A stretch of DNA of 51,433 nucleotides from Phaeoceros laevis (taxonomy: Eukaryota; Anthocerotophyta; Anthocerotopsida; Notothyladales), in NCBI GenBank assembly GCA_049999765.1, contig JBNGIQ010008907.1, forward strand, positions 109,889 through 161,321, given 5' to 3'. A program made the translations under genes and the position numbers. The first letter of the stretch is position 1. Each line of letters begins with the position of its first letter. The notes below the pieces were generated by a model. It was not told where the DNA came from. It was given only the letters and a program-made list of their open reading frames with translations, and did not search any database. Of this stretch, positions 12,237 through 22,128 are shown piece by piece.

Positions 12237-12761
12237 ATGAAGAAGTCTACTAAAATGGGGAAGAAGCTTGTGGAAATGAGGCACACAATGAGGGCTGGAA
12301 CGCATCATATGCTTAGACGTTCTCATGTGGCTGCACTTAGCCAAGCAGGTGGATCAAATCAGGCAACGACTGTAGTTGCAAGACAGGTCATTGAGAGATC
12401 ACATGTAATCAAAAGCCCAGAATCTTGCTTTGGTATCACCAACAGCCACCAAGAATCCAACATAAACTTAAAGATTTTGTTAAGCGCAATAACATGTAAC
12501 GATATTAGGGCTTTGTTACTCACGTCTACCTTGACTGCCATTAGCGAAGCTACAGAAGGCGATTCTTCCGCTAAAGCAGACGTGGAGCCCAACTCTCTCA
12601 CTATTGATGAGGAAGACCTCAACCACGAGGGTGAAGAGGAATATGCTGAGCATCTTCTCACTCACTACCGAAAAGTTGAAATCCAATTTTTAGTGCCTCC
12701 GGATTATATTTATTGTTACTCAGAGATCGACGAACCAATGAAAGGTGAGTTGATAGATTAG
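12237..12761 (+). CDS. Hypothetical ORF, 174 aa
   Basis: An open ATG-to-stop frame has an acidic segment around residues 100-145 (NSLTIDEEDLNHEGEEEYAE) and a C-terminal block VPPDYIYCYSEIDEPMKGE. The first third is basic (MKKSTKMGKKLVEMRHTMR). I recognise no family. The amino-acid composition of the second half looks coding, and the stretch after it (to about 13470) contains broken frames. It may be the remaining piece of a decayed gene or retroelement. A splice acceptor could also lie within the first third. Confidence 0.3.
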   Translation: MKKSTKMGKKLVEMRHTMRAGTHHMLRRSHVAALSQAGGSNQATTVVARQVIERSHVIKSPESCFGITNSHQESNINLKILLSAITCNDIRALLLTSTLTAISEATEGDSSAKADVEPNSLTIDEEDLNHEGEEEYAEHLLTHYRKVEIQFLVPPDYIYCYSEIDEPMKGELID

Positions 12762-13479
12762 CTTATCAACTCCACTACAGAAAACACAGACTCGACATGA
12801 GACATGAGAGAAAATCATTCAAGGCTCATCACCGCTTTTGGCAGTTCATGATGCTGTCCGAGTGTTACTAGGCGGTCTTATTCGGAACAGCAAAAAGTTG
12901 TTCACTAAGGATCTTGGAGTGGGATAGGATTTGAGAAACGCCTTCAACAACCAAGATGTGAAGAGTGGGCAGGTGATGTTGTACCGGTGTCCTACAAAGG
13001 AGGAGAGTTCTAAGTCATCCCTATCACTGGACATTGGAGCAAATGGTGAGCAAACCTGAAGGCTTGTGGCTCAAGTTCATCAGCATTTAGGGCTCAAGAG
13101 ACGATGACACTAAAGCGATAAAGAGCCCTACCTTCAGGCCAGAGACATTGTTTTTTGCCGTCAATTTACTGGACTGGTACCTTGTTGCTCAGGTGGATGA
13201 TGCTAGACCATAATTCTGGCTGGTCAGAATAACGGCTTTGCTCATTACAGCGAAGTATGAAGAAGTGGTTCCACTGTTCCTCGACCAAATCTTGAGCTAC
13301 TCACAAGGGCTATGTACCTAGTCAGATATTTTAGCAATGAAGAAGTGCATGCTCAAGGTCTTGCAATTCAGGCTCAGAGTGCCCACAGGGACTCCGTATG
13401 TCGTCATCATGCAATATTTCAAGCTTTCCTCAACATGAAACTTAGAACTGGAACATTTGGTCTGCGTCTTGGCTGAGTT
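12762..13479. other. Probable decayed coding sequence, plus strand
   Basis: The plus strand gives coding-like runs split by stops, for example KLFTKDLGVG then stop then DLRNAFNNQDVKSGQVMLY near 12890-12980. No frame is open for long and no family is recognised. Confidence 0.25.
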
Positions 13480-13827
13480 ATGTCTAGTAGAAAATGCAAT
13501 GTTGAGGTATATCCCATCTCATTCCAAAGTCGGATGTGCGACCATCTATATTCAAGAGCTTTAAAAAATCATAACTTAAAAACTAGCTCCAAGAATAAAC
13601 TGACAAATTTCACTGTAGATGCGAAAAGAAAGGTGGTTAGAAGTGTACGCTTTAAAGATTTAGAGGTTAATAGTTATTGTAATGGAAAGATTCGTAACAA
13701 TATTAGCCAAACTTCAAAGAAGAGAAAATGGGGTGCTAATGGAGTGATTCATGATAAAAGCCTTGGAATAAGCCAAAGGGTCTCTGCGCTACTCAAATCA
13801 TGTTCAATCTTAGTTACCGCGGCTTAA
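13480..13827 (+). CDS. Hypothetical ORF, 115 aa, doubtful
   Basis: A Lys/Ser/Asn-rich frame without a recognisable domain lies in AT-rich, repeat-bearing sequence. The low-complexity composition (many AAA/AAT codons) could arise by chance. Reported only because it is the longest frame in this stretch. Confidence 0.15.
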   Translation: MSSRKCNVEVYPISFQSRMCDHLYSRALKNHNLKTSSKNKLTNFTVDAKRKVVRSVRFKDLEVNSYCNGKIRNNISQTSKKRKWGANGVIHDKSLGISQRVSALLKSCSILVTAA

Positions 13828-13979
13828 GAAACGGTGGAAACGAAAACATGTTCACGTTTCTTTACGTTTCTTTATTTTGGCCGGTGTCTCAAGGAAACGG
13901 GAGTAGGATCCTTTTCATTGTTTTTAAAATTTTAAGATTTAAGTAATAACTACCAAGCTACTTAGTAAGGAACCATGCG

Positions 13980-14001
13980 CAAGTCTTGCACGCAAGACTT
14001 G
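13980..14001. repeat. Perfect 10-bp inverted repeat, 2-nt spacer
   Basis: CAAGTCTTGC, AC, then GCAAGACTTG. Further partial copies of GCAAGTC follow to 14032. Confidence 0.85.
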
Positions 14002-14126
14002 CATGCAAGTCGGTGCAAATCGGTGCAAGTCACATACCGAAAACTCAAGCGAGATGGAGGAGGGTAAGCCACCTGATTGCTGTCGCGTTGCCCTTGGCAG
14101 TTGCAGCCGCCAAGTTGTATTCATGT

Positions 14127-14212
14127 TAGGCAGGCATGGCGGGCGTGGAGTATGATCAATCAGGCAGGCATGGCGGGCGTGGAGCATGATCATTAGGCAG
14201 GCATGGCGGGTG
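14127..14212. repeat. 33-34-bp tandem repeat, 2.6 copies
   Basis: The unit contains AGGCAGGCATGGCGGGCGTG followed by GAG(T/C)ATGATCA. Units start at 14127, 14161 and 14194; the third is truncated. Confidence 0.9.
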
Positions 14213-14280
14213 CAATGCCAGTGGCAACTTGAAGGGATCGCGCGACTTCCTGCCCAAGTAACTCACATGGTTTTTTTTTT

Positions 14281-14298
14281 GGCAAAACGCGTTTTGCC
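14281..14298. repeat. Perfect 18-bp palindrome after a T run
   Basis: GGCAAAACGCGTTTTGCC is its own reverse complement and follows ten T residues. The TTTTGCCACA word next to it also occurs beside the CACTA terminus at 49723. Confidence 0.9.
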
Positions 14299-15070
14299 AC
14301 ATCGTTTCGCGCGTTACTTTATTAAGGTCGTGGCATTTTTCAGAAATGCCCTAAAAACTTGGAAACTCGAAACGTGGAAACTAAGAAACACAAGAAACGC
14401 GTTTCCTGTAACTAAGTGTTCAACTTTGCACATGATGAGTCGACAGATAAGGTGATCACTGAAGACACATGTAATATGATTTTAGATCATGAACATGAAT
14501 CGCCACGTGATATGGATTTGGATAGTGGCCTATGGTTGGAGGCTTTAAGTACCAAATTTTCAAAATTGAACCTTTCAAGCCACTCATGAGGATGAGGTCT
14601 CAATGTTGGTAGATATTCTTGCCACATTATTAATCTAAGAATAATATATTATTGGATCCAACGTATTTATAAATACATATTTATCGGAAAGTGAGGTCTA
14701 GTGCAATGGTCCTACCTCGGGGTTGGACCTTGAGGCGCGTGGATGAGCGTGCCCAAATTCCATGTAAAGTCGGCGTGGATTAGTGTGCCCAATTTCCATG
14801 TGAAGTCGACATGTCGTGTCACCCTTCTATTACTGCCACAAATCACCTCATCCTTCTACTACTACTACAATTGCTTTTCCCGTGCTAATGTTTGTATTAC
14901 TTGTTAAACATAAGTTTTCGTAATAACTATTCTTGCTATTAATATGATTGATAACTTGATATTTCTCATCGGTGTTTTTTTTTAGTGAGCTCGAATATTT
15001 CTCATCGCTGTCACCTCTATGTGTGCAAGTTGCTGATCTTTATAGAGGAATTTGATCATGCAAAGTTCAC

Positions 15071-15170
15071 ACAATCTTCTATAAAGGATATAGTTATGGG
15101 TTTCTCCAATTGGCTTGCACACAATCTTCTGTAAAGGCTTTAGTTCTAGGTTTCTCCAATTGGCTTGCAC
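15071..15170. repeat. 50-bp tandem duplication
   Basis: Copies at 15071-15120 and 15121-15170 both begin ACAATCTTCT and end TTTCTCCAATTGGCTTGCAC. About four differences lie in the middle. Confidence 0.9.
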
Positions 15171-15959
15171 GATACTATGCCACTGGTGGAAGAAAAAGAA
15201 AAATGTAATTTGTGTGCATGCCATGTTTACTAAGTTACTAAGTTACTATGACCCTTTCAACCTCTTCTTTCTATTCCCACTCTAGATACACTCTCTCTCT
15301 AAGAATAGGCTCTCTTTATTCTATTTCCAGCTTTCTTCTCCCAAATCACATGTAAATTCACAACATACTTTCCAAGTTTGAAGTCAATCTACCAACATGA
15401 AATGCATACATAAATGCATACATAAATGCACAAACGTATGTCTCGGAGGACAACAAGGACAAACAAAGCTACATGTGGATGGCCCAGGAGTGGCGGAGTG
15501 GCTACATCTGGATGGCCCGGGAGTGGCTTCCGATCCTTTGTATCATAGTAAAGTTCCAAACAAAGGCCGACGTTCTAAAAGACGAGGTAAGCTGCTTGTC
15601 CAATACGCACATTCACAACTTAGACTACAACATCGCCAGCTCGGTCAAGTGAGACACGTCTATCCCGAGTTTGGTTGGAATAAGTGTCCGTCGCCAAGAT
15701 AGGAGGGAGAGAGGGTTTGCCATGAACGCCGGACTACATCGAAAGCAACCAAAGGTACAGGACAATTCGATCCTAGTTATGTAGACTAATAAGGCTGGAA
15801 CATCTAGTCCCGACCATCGAAGCTCTAAAAAGCAATAATGTAAGGCGCTGGGCATAATTAATTCTCTCACTAGTCCTTCGGACTCCTTCCACTCAGTCCA
15901 ATTTTGTTTCATACGATGAGAAAAAAGCCCACAAAGTTGGATACAATGAGAAAAAAGCA

Positions 15960-16056
15960 CCGTCGGATGCCAAGCGATGTGTCGATGGCCACCCCAGTTC
16001 TTTCGAAGCCCCGTCGGACGCCAAGCGTTGTGTCGATGGGCACCCTAGTTCTTTCG
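15960..16056. repeat. 51-bp-period tandem duplication
   Basis: Copies at 15960-16005 and 16011-16056 share CCGTCGGA-GCCAAGCG-TGTGTCGATGG and end AGTTCTTTCG. Just upstream, ATAC(G/A)ATGAGAAAAAAGC is also duplicated. Confidence 0.88.
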
Positions 16057-16257
16057 TTCTCCCCGGTCCGTTCCTGACCGTAGAAACAGAGTTGCGGGGG
16101 AAAATTGTCGAACCGCGAAAACTTATTTGTCCGGTGTACGACGTACGACTGAGATTAGCCCACGAATGAGATTAGCCCACCCTAGAGGATCAGATCAGAT
16201 GTTGCCGGTCAAGCGTGAGTGAAATTAGTGGCTTTGATTAATCTAGAAACTTTACCT

Positions 16258-16329
16258 GTGAAGATGCCGGTGCCGGTGAAGATGCCGGTGCCGGTGAAGA
16301 TCCCGTCCCTGGTGAAGATCCCGTCCCTC
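16258..16329. repeat. 18-bp tandem repeats
   Basis: Two GAAGATGCCGGTGCCGGT units are followed by two GAAGATCCCGTCCCTGGT-like units. Confidence 0.85.
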
Positions 16330-16449
16330 GGTTATCCTTGCAACCGCTCATGTTTGCAAGGCAGAAGAGGACGTTGTTAGCGAGATGTGAGTGTGATTGG
16401 GGGTGAATTTGCTCGCTTGCTTGGCCATCCATGAACAACCTGAAATATG

Positions 16450-18455
16450 TCACTCTGGCAAGATTGGCAGCCTGCTCACGCTGGTTCCGCTACCACTCAT
16501 CATTTCCTCGTCTGTCTCCACAACAGCGCGATCCGAGTTGGAGGCAGTGGAAGCTGTCGAATGAGTGGGGAGTACCCTCAGGCGAAGCTTGGCCTCGCTC
16601 CCGGCCCTCTCCGTGACCAACTGATACCCCTCTGCCAGCTTCTCCTGCAGGCAGATGATGTCGGCACTTCTAGGCAGCAATTCCACGGGCTGGCCTTTGG
16701 GGATCACGATCTGCTCGATGGCCACTCTGGCCTCCTCCAAAGCATCAATGCTGTCCCCTGCGCTAGCTCTACTGCTGGTGATGCTGCTGCTGCTAGGGCC
16801 GGATTTGGAGTTGGAGTCCCTCATACCATCAGACGACACCCACGAGTTGCTGACCAGTGACTCCATCCCGAGAATGGCCCTCATAGCTCGCACCATCTGA
16901 GCCATGGTGTTGGCCTTGATGGCGAAGATGGGAAGCTGCCGAAACTTGGCAATCCCCCGCACCCACGAATTCTGCTTCAACTTGCTCCTAAGGGCGAGAA
17001 TGGCGTCCGCTGATGCAATGTCGTGGGTGAGCTGAACCGCCTTCTGCAGCCCCATCACCTCTACCACCTGCTCCACAGACGAGCCCGTCACCTGGTACGC
17101 GTACAGCTGCAACGGCGGATCTCCGTCCCGCCATAGCCGAAGCCCTTTCTCATCTTCCGCATCGGAGTCCGAGTCGTCCTCCTCGCTTTCTTCTTCGCTG
17201 CGCACCTCCGGGGGCGGGGATGGCTGGTTCCAGTGGCCCCCCGTGGTGCTCACAACCACCTTCCCATTGTCCATTTTCCTGACCTCCACCAGAGGAACCC
17301 TGCCGGCCAGCAGAGCATCCACGGTTGCAGCCAAGCGCCTGTGCACCCGCCACTCCACCCTAGAGACCATCTCCACCGCGGCGGTGAAGGTAGGCGGCCC
17401 CATCCTCTCCAGCACGCTCTTCTGCACCCCCCGCCGCCTCGCCTCCTCGTCCCCCAGCGTCACGCTCTGAATCCCACCGGCCAGGATCTGCAACGAGGGA
17501 TTCTTGATGAGGTTGTCCACCGTCATCCCGTGCGCCGTGGCCACCAGCTGCACCCCCCGCTGCGCGATGGTCCCGGCAGCCATGGCCTCCCGCAGTGTCC
17601 CGATCTCATCGATCACAATGGTCTGGGGCATGTGGTTCTCCACCGCCTCGATCATCACCTCGTGCTGCATCTCCACTCTCTGAACCTGCATTCTCCTGGC
17701 CCTCCCGATCCCCGTGTGCGCAATGTCCCCGTCCCCCCNNNNNNNNNNNNNNNNNNNNNNNNNNNNNNNNNNNNNNNNNNNNNNNNNNNNNNNNNNNNNN
17801 NNNNNNNNNNNNNNNNNNNNNNNNNNNNNNNNNNNNNNTAAGCGTCAGTGCTTGTCCCCACCCCCGGAGGCCCCATGAGCAGCAGGGAGCCCCCGCCTGC
17901 AACCAAATCCCGCACCATCTCCGCGCTCCCGGAGATGGCCCTGCCTACCCTACAGGTGAGCCCTACCACCCTCCCTGCCCGGTTGCGGATCGCGCTCACC
18001 CGGTGCAACGTCCTGTCGATCCCGGCGCGGTTATCGTCCGCGAAATCCCCCACCGCAGCCACCGCATCCGCCAAATCCTCCGAGGACACCAAGTCCTCAG
18101 CAATCGGCCAATCTCCGGACGGAAACCTGGCCATAGGAGGCCTCCCGAGGTCCAGTACAATCTCCACCAGCTCCTCAATCTCTTCGTGCTGCACTAGCCT
18201 CCTCCTCAGCGCCTCCGGGAGCAACGCCACCAGCTGCTCCAGCTCGCTTCCAGCCCGAGCCTCCCGTCCACCTGCTGCCGCCATTGCCGCCATAGCCACC
18301 AGGCGGGAGCGGCACTCGAGCCGGCTTCCGCACGAAGCCCCCCGGGTCGTCCTCCACCACCCGCCATAGCCGCAACCAGCTCCAACCGAAGCCGTGCAGC
18401 GTCGTGAGAGGCCATTGCTCTCAAACGGAGGAAGGCGTAGAGACAGGGACGCCAT
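16450..18455 (-). CDS. SPD1: Ycf45/SPD1-like plastid P-loop ATPase (gap inside)
   Basis: Encodes a plastid-type N-terminus, then a conserved region from LLPEALRRRLVQHEEIEELVEI through AIRNRAGRVVGLTCRVGRA, the P-loop region GPPGVG, and after the gap GDGDIAHTGIGRARR, MIEAVENHMPQTIVIDEIGT (Walker B DE) and RGVQLVATAHG. The C-terminal part has LYAYQ, KFRQLPIFAIKANTMAQMVRA and an R3H-like tail (IPKGQPVELLPR). From memory this is the land-plant Ycf45/SPD1 family, SpoIIIAA-related ATPases needed for early plastid development. An acidic linker (EEESEEDDSDSDAEDE) precedes the C-terminal domain. No intron is seen. The Walker A lysine is not readable at the gap edge, and frames differ across the arbitrary 100-N gap. 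The start at 18455 gives a basic, Ser/Arg-rich leader. Confidence 0.85.
17739..17838. other. Assembly gap (100 N) within the SPD1-like gene
   Basis: A run of 100 N sits between Walker A and Walker B. The family normally has about 27-30 residues here, so the real gap is probably close to 80-100 bp. Confidence 1.
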
Positions 18456-19587
18456 GGCCCGATCTTCATCGTGTTCCCGTAACCGGTTTTGAACGAAAAG
18501 GTCGGAGCTGGATTAAGTGTTAACTCAACCCCAGGTGGTGGTAACGTTCATTGTAACCTAACCGGATCGGTTGGAAATATCCGTGCAGCCGAAAGGCACA
18601 CTTGAAATATCTTGGGACACATTTCGCCAGGTTCCGCCACGCTAGGGCACGGGCGTCGCCGAAGTGCTTGGACGGCAGTCCCATCTCGGTTGTGTGGCAG
18701 TGTGTCCTCCACAAGGCGCCGTAACAGCCTGTCGCGCTACCCACCGCATAATACCTGCCCATTGGATCCGCAGCCTTGTCGCGTTTGCCAGGGAGCTATA
18801 GCCCTGCAGGACTCCCACGAGATGAGAAAAAGCCCTACTTTTAGCGCCCAGGTTATACGGTCAATTCGGATCCTATCGGATCCACTTAGTCGAGGTTTTA
18901 TTGCTGGGGTGGCCACCCAGGCTAGAACTACTCCCGAGGGACCATGTCCTGGATTACTCCAGAAGGTGCGGCAAGCGTGGGCGTCTGTTTAACCGGAGTG
19001 GTTAGATAGTGTGAGGCTGGAGGTGCTTTACCACCTGGTGCCTGGGTGTAGGGTTTAAGCCGCTGGCCCTAAACTTCCCCACTGCGTCAAAAAGGCTTGG
19101 AGACGACAAGTATCTACTTCTTCCTTCGAGAGTGTGCGCTGCCGGGAGAAGCTAGCTGCTGGGTGGACAGGAGGACCGCCGACAGTGCGTCGGGTGTTCT
19201 CTTTTAGGTGAGATTCCGGTGTGATTTCTGATGTCTGGTTGCAGGAAACGTTGTTGTGCTGAAAGATTTGGTGAGGTGTTGTGGAAGTTGGAGTGGATGA
19301 TGTCAGTGACAGATTGGAGTTCCTCAGAATGCTGCTTATTTGATTGGTCCTTGCAAGGAAGGATGTTAGCTCAGCAAGGAAACATGTTCCCCTTGTGTTG
19401 ACGCTTGGTAGCTGCATTGGCTGCGAGTTCATGGAGTGTCGGTGGTGTGGATGCAGGGAGCAAAAGACGTACCAGGTGGTGGCTCCTGTGCGCGGTAGAA
19501 TTTGAGACTGTGCAGTAGAAGTCTTCAAGCGTGGCGCCGATCACAGGCAGGGAGGTGGGCTTCAGAGCGCTGCTATTGGTTAGAGCC
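18456..19587. other. Divergent upstream region shared by SPD1-like and RH3-like genes
   Basis: Two plastid genes are transcribed away from this 1.1-kb stretch. Open frames in it (for example the minus frame at 19055-19528) have no domain and oppose the likely helicase 5' UTR. Confidence 0.5.
19049..19056. promoter_or_regulatory. Telo-box (TAGGGTTT) upstream of the RH3-like gene
   Basis: TAGGGTTTAAGCC is followed by GGCCC, about 530 bp upstream of the helicase ATG. Telo-boxes near GGCCC motifs are known in plant growth-related promoters. The transcription start is unknown. Confidence 0.35.
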
Positions 19588-22128
19588 ATGGCAGGAGCAA
19601 CCAGCCTCACTCCCTCCGTCTCGCTGCAGTCACTGTGCTTGGAAGCCACCAAGAAGGCCATGGCCAGGGGCTTTGCGTCTGGCTGGGTCAACCCTGCGGT
19701 GTCCCTCTCCTCCTCCGCCTCTCCATTTACAGGGGAGGGGGCCAAGCTCGGCGTGTATGTTTCCTCCAGAAGCGCCTTTTTGAGGTCCACTGTCTGCTTC
19801 CAGCGGGATGGGGGGATGCCCAAGGGTCTGGAGGACTTCGATTCCTCCTTCGCTTCCAAGGGCTCCTCCAAGGCATACCACACCGGGGGCTACCAGTCGT
19901 CGGCGGTGGTGTCTGCAGATTACTTGGTTGCGGATGAGGAACAGCTGGGCTTGCGTGACAGCAGGTTCTCCAACGCCCCCAACGGCATGTACAACTTCGA
20001 CCCCAACGTTGTGGACTACAACCAGGCTGCTCGGCCACCGGTAGTGGCACCCGCCGACCAGCTCGCCATTGCGAGCCTTGGGATAAGCGATGAGGTAGTG
20101 AAGGCCTTGTCTGCCCGGGGAATCGATAACCTGTTTCCTATTCAGAGGGCAGTGTTGGAGCCTGCCATGCAGGGGAAGGACCTGATTGCGAGGGCTAAAA
20201 CAGGGACTGGCAAGACGTTGGCTTTCGGCATTCCCATTTTGCACCGTATCACTGCTGAGAACATGGAGAACAGGCTGGCGCGAAGGATGGGTCGCCCTCC
20301 ACGTGCTATTGTCCTAGCACCCACCAGGGAGCTGGCTAAGCAGGTTGAAAGGGAGTTTAAGGAGTCTGCTCCTCATCTCATCACTGTGTGTGTGTACGGG
20401 GGTGTCTCCATTGTGGAACAGAAGAGGCAGCTAGAACGCGGTGTGGACATGGTAGTAGGTACTCCTGGTCGAGTCATTGACTTGCTAGAGCAGGGTAACT
20501 TGAGGTTGCAGGAGTGTAGATTTCTTGTCCTGGATGAAGCGGACCAGATGCTTGCGGTGGGATTTGCTGAGGATGTGGAGAAGATCTTAGAGAAGCTACC
20601 CCCTGTGAGGCAAAGTATGCTGTTTTCTGCCACGATGCCTCCGTGGGTGAACAAGCTTGCCAGGAGGTATCTCAAGGACCCCCAGGTTATTGACTTGGTC
20701 GGAGACAAGGACGAGAAGCTTGCTGAGAAGATCAAAATTCTTGCCATTTCAGTCGGCAACTCGGCCAAGAGAACTGTCTTGAGTGATCTCATCACTGTGT
20801 ATGGCAAAGCTGGGAAGACCATTGTTTTTACTCAGACTAAGCGAGATGCTGATGATGTTGCCATGGTCATGAGCCGGATGATCGGCTGTGAAGCTCTTCA
20901 TGGTGATATTTCCCAGAACCAACGTGAGAAGACTCTGAATGGGTTCCGGACTGGGATATTCTCGGTGCTGGTTGCAACAGATGTGGCTGCCAGGGGTCTT
21001 GACATCCCAAATGTGGATCTTGTCATCCACTTTGAGGCACCCAATGACTCTGAGACATTTGTCCACCGCTCCGGCCGAACAGGCAGGGCCGGGAAGGCTG
21101 GGACTGCAATCTTGATGTTTGCCAGTCAGCAGCAGAGGACTCTGAGGACTATCGAGCATGATGTGGGATGCAAGTTTCAGTACATCACAGCGCCCACCCC
21201 TTATGAGGTGCTCAAGTCTTCCTCAGACCAGGCTGCAGATGCCATCAGTAAGGTGCACCCTGAGCTTAAGAATGTCTTCATGGAGACAGCAGAAAGATTG
21301 CTGGCAGAGCAGGGTGCTGGGGCATTTGCGGCAGCCATTGCCCACATGAGTGGTTACACTCAACCTCCTCCTCCTCGTTCTTTGCTCACATATGAGGAAG
21401 GCAAGGTTACGCTGCGACTTGTCCGGGTTGGACAGATGAGGCCAACTCTGACTAGTACCAGGGCTGTCACTCAAGCTGTGGCCAGCATCTGTCCCGAAGC
21501 CGCATGGCAAATGGGGAAGATCCGTCTCATTAGTGAACCCGGTGTGGATGGTGCTGTCTTTGATGTCTCAGAGGAGCTTTCCAAGACCATTCTTGCCACA
21601 GCAACAGTCCAGGGTCAGACAGTTGACGCAGTACAGTCACTGCCCCCTTTGCAGGATGATGAGGAAGACTTTTCTGGTGGACGTGACTCGTTCGGTAGAT
21701 TTTCGAGGGATGGGGGCAGAGGCGGCCAGCGGGGAGGCCGTAGTGGTGGGTACGGTGGAGGAGGCAGTTCATATGGTGGCGGAGGAAGCTCATATGGTGG
21801 CGGAGGAAGCTCATATGGTGGTGGAGGAAGCTCATATGGTGGCGGAGGAAGCTCATATGGTGGCGGAGGAGGTTACGGTGGTGGAGGTGTAAGGTCGGAT
21901 CCCTATGGTGGTTCGAGGACATCTGACCCCTACGGCAGTTCTGGACGGATGGGCAGCTTCAGTGGGCAGCCCAGAAGAACGGATTCTTATGGTTCAGATC
22001 CATATGGCGGCGGCGCCGGCGGCGGCAGCAGTGGTATGGCTAACAGAGGTAACTTGTTTGGGGGTACCTGCTACGTGTGTGGGCAGCCTGGGCACCGTGC
22101 CTCGGAATGTCCCACGGGCAGGCGGTAG
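19588..22128 (+). CDS. RH3: RH3-like chloroplast DEAD-box RNA helicase, 846 aa, single exon
   Basis: Motifs in order: AKTGTGKT (203-210), PTRELA (245-250), TPGR, DEAD (316-319), SAT (347-349), then the second RecA domain with FTQTKRDAD, ARGLDIPNVD and HRSGRTGRAGK. A GUCT-like domain follows (VHPELKNVFMETAERLLAEQ to about residue 690), then a Gly-rich tail with GGGGSSY repeats and a terminal CCHC knuckle CYVCGQPGHRASEC (828-841). GUCT plus a zinc knuckle is the layout I recall for plant RH3, which acts in group II intron splicing and ribosome assembly in chloroplasts. The N-terminal ~110 residues look like a transit peptide. I chose the ATG at 19588 (context GCCATGG); the open frame extends upstream only from a GTG. 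No intron is seen. A mitochondrial PMH-type relative is the alternative. Confidence 0.9.
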   Translation: MAGATSLTPSVSLQSLCLEATKKAMARGFASGWVNPAVSLSSSASPFTGEGAKLGVYVSSRSAFLRSTVCFQRDGGMPKGLEDFDSSFASKGSSKAYHTGGYQSSAVVSADYLVADEEQLGLRDSRFSNAPNGMYNFDPNVVDYNQAARPPVVAPADQLAIASLGISDEVVKALSARGIDNLFPIQRAVLEPAMQGKDLIARAKTGTGKTLAFGIPILHRITAENMENRLARRMGRPPRAIVLAPTRELAKQVEREFKESAPHLITVCVYGGVSIVEQKRQLERGVDMVVGTPGRVIDLLEQGNLRLQECRFLVLDEADQMLAVGFAEDVEKILEKLPPVRQSMLFSATMPPWVNKLARRYLKDPQVIDLVGDKDEKLAEKIKILAISVGNSAKRTVLSDLITVYGKAGKTIVFTQTKRDADDVAMVMSRMIGCEALHGDISQNQREKTLNGFRTGIFSVLVATDVAARGLDIPNVDLVIHFEAPNDSETFVHRSGRTGRAGKAGTAILMFASQQQRTLRTIEHDVGCKFQYITAPTPYEVLKSSSDQAADAISKVHPELKNVFMETAERLLAEQGAGAFAAAIAHMSGYTQPPPPRSLLTYEEGKVTLRLVRVGQMRPTLTSTRAVTQAVASICPEAAWQMGKIRLISEPGVDGAVFDVSEELSKTILATATVQGQTVDAVQSLPPLQDDEEDFSGGRDSFGRFSRDGGRGGQRGGRSGGYGGGGSSYGGGGSSYGGGGSSYGGGGSSYGGGGSSYGGGGGYGGGGVRSDPYGGSRTSDPYGSSGRMGSFSGQPRRTDSYGSDPYGGGAGGGSSGMANRGNLFGGTCYVCGQPGHRASECPTGRR
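21758..21871 (+). repeat. In-frame 21-bp repeats coding GGGGSSY
   Basis: About five near-identical units of GGAGGAAGCTCATATGGTGG keep the reading frame and encode the Gly-rich tail of the helicase, a likely site of length variation. Confidence 0.92.

Larger units (their letters stand above)
13828..16449. other. Repeat-rich intergenic block
   Basis: No gene is supported here. The block holds a dense series of short tandem duplications and palindromes, listed separately, plus repeated GAAAC/GTTTC words (13835-13900 and 14355-14410) and microrepeats such as AAATGCATACAT (15405-15430). Confidence 0.5.

Noticed and set aside
17233-17841. Long plus-strand frames over the SPD1-like gene
   Set aside because: They are antisense shadows of a GC-rich coding region and of N runs, with Pro/His/Arg-rich low-complexity translation.
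19055-19528. 157-codon minus ORF upstream of the helicase
   Set aside because: It lacks a domain, overlaps the probable helicase 5' UTR on the opposite strand, and its composition is Ser/Thr-rich chance-like.
21530-21922. Minus-strand ORF with HHMSFLRH repeats
   Set aside because: It is the antisense of the Gly-rich helicase tail repeats.
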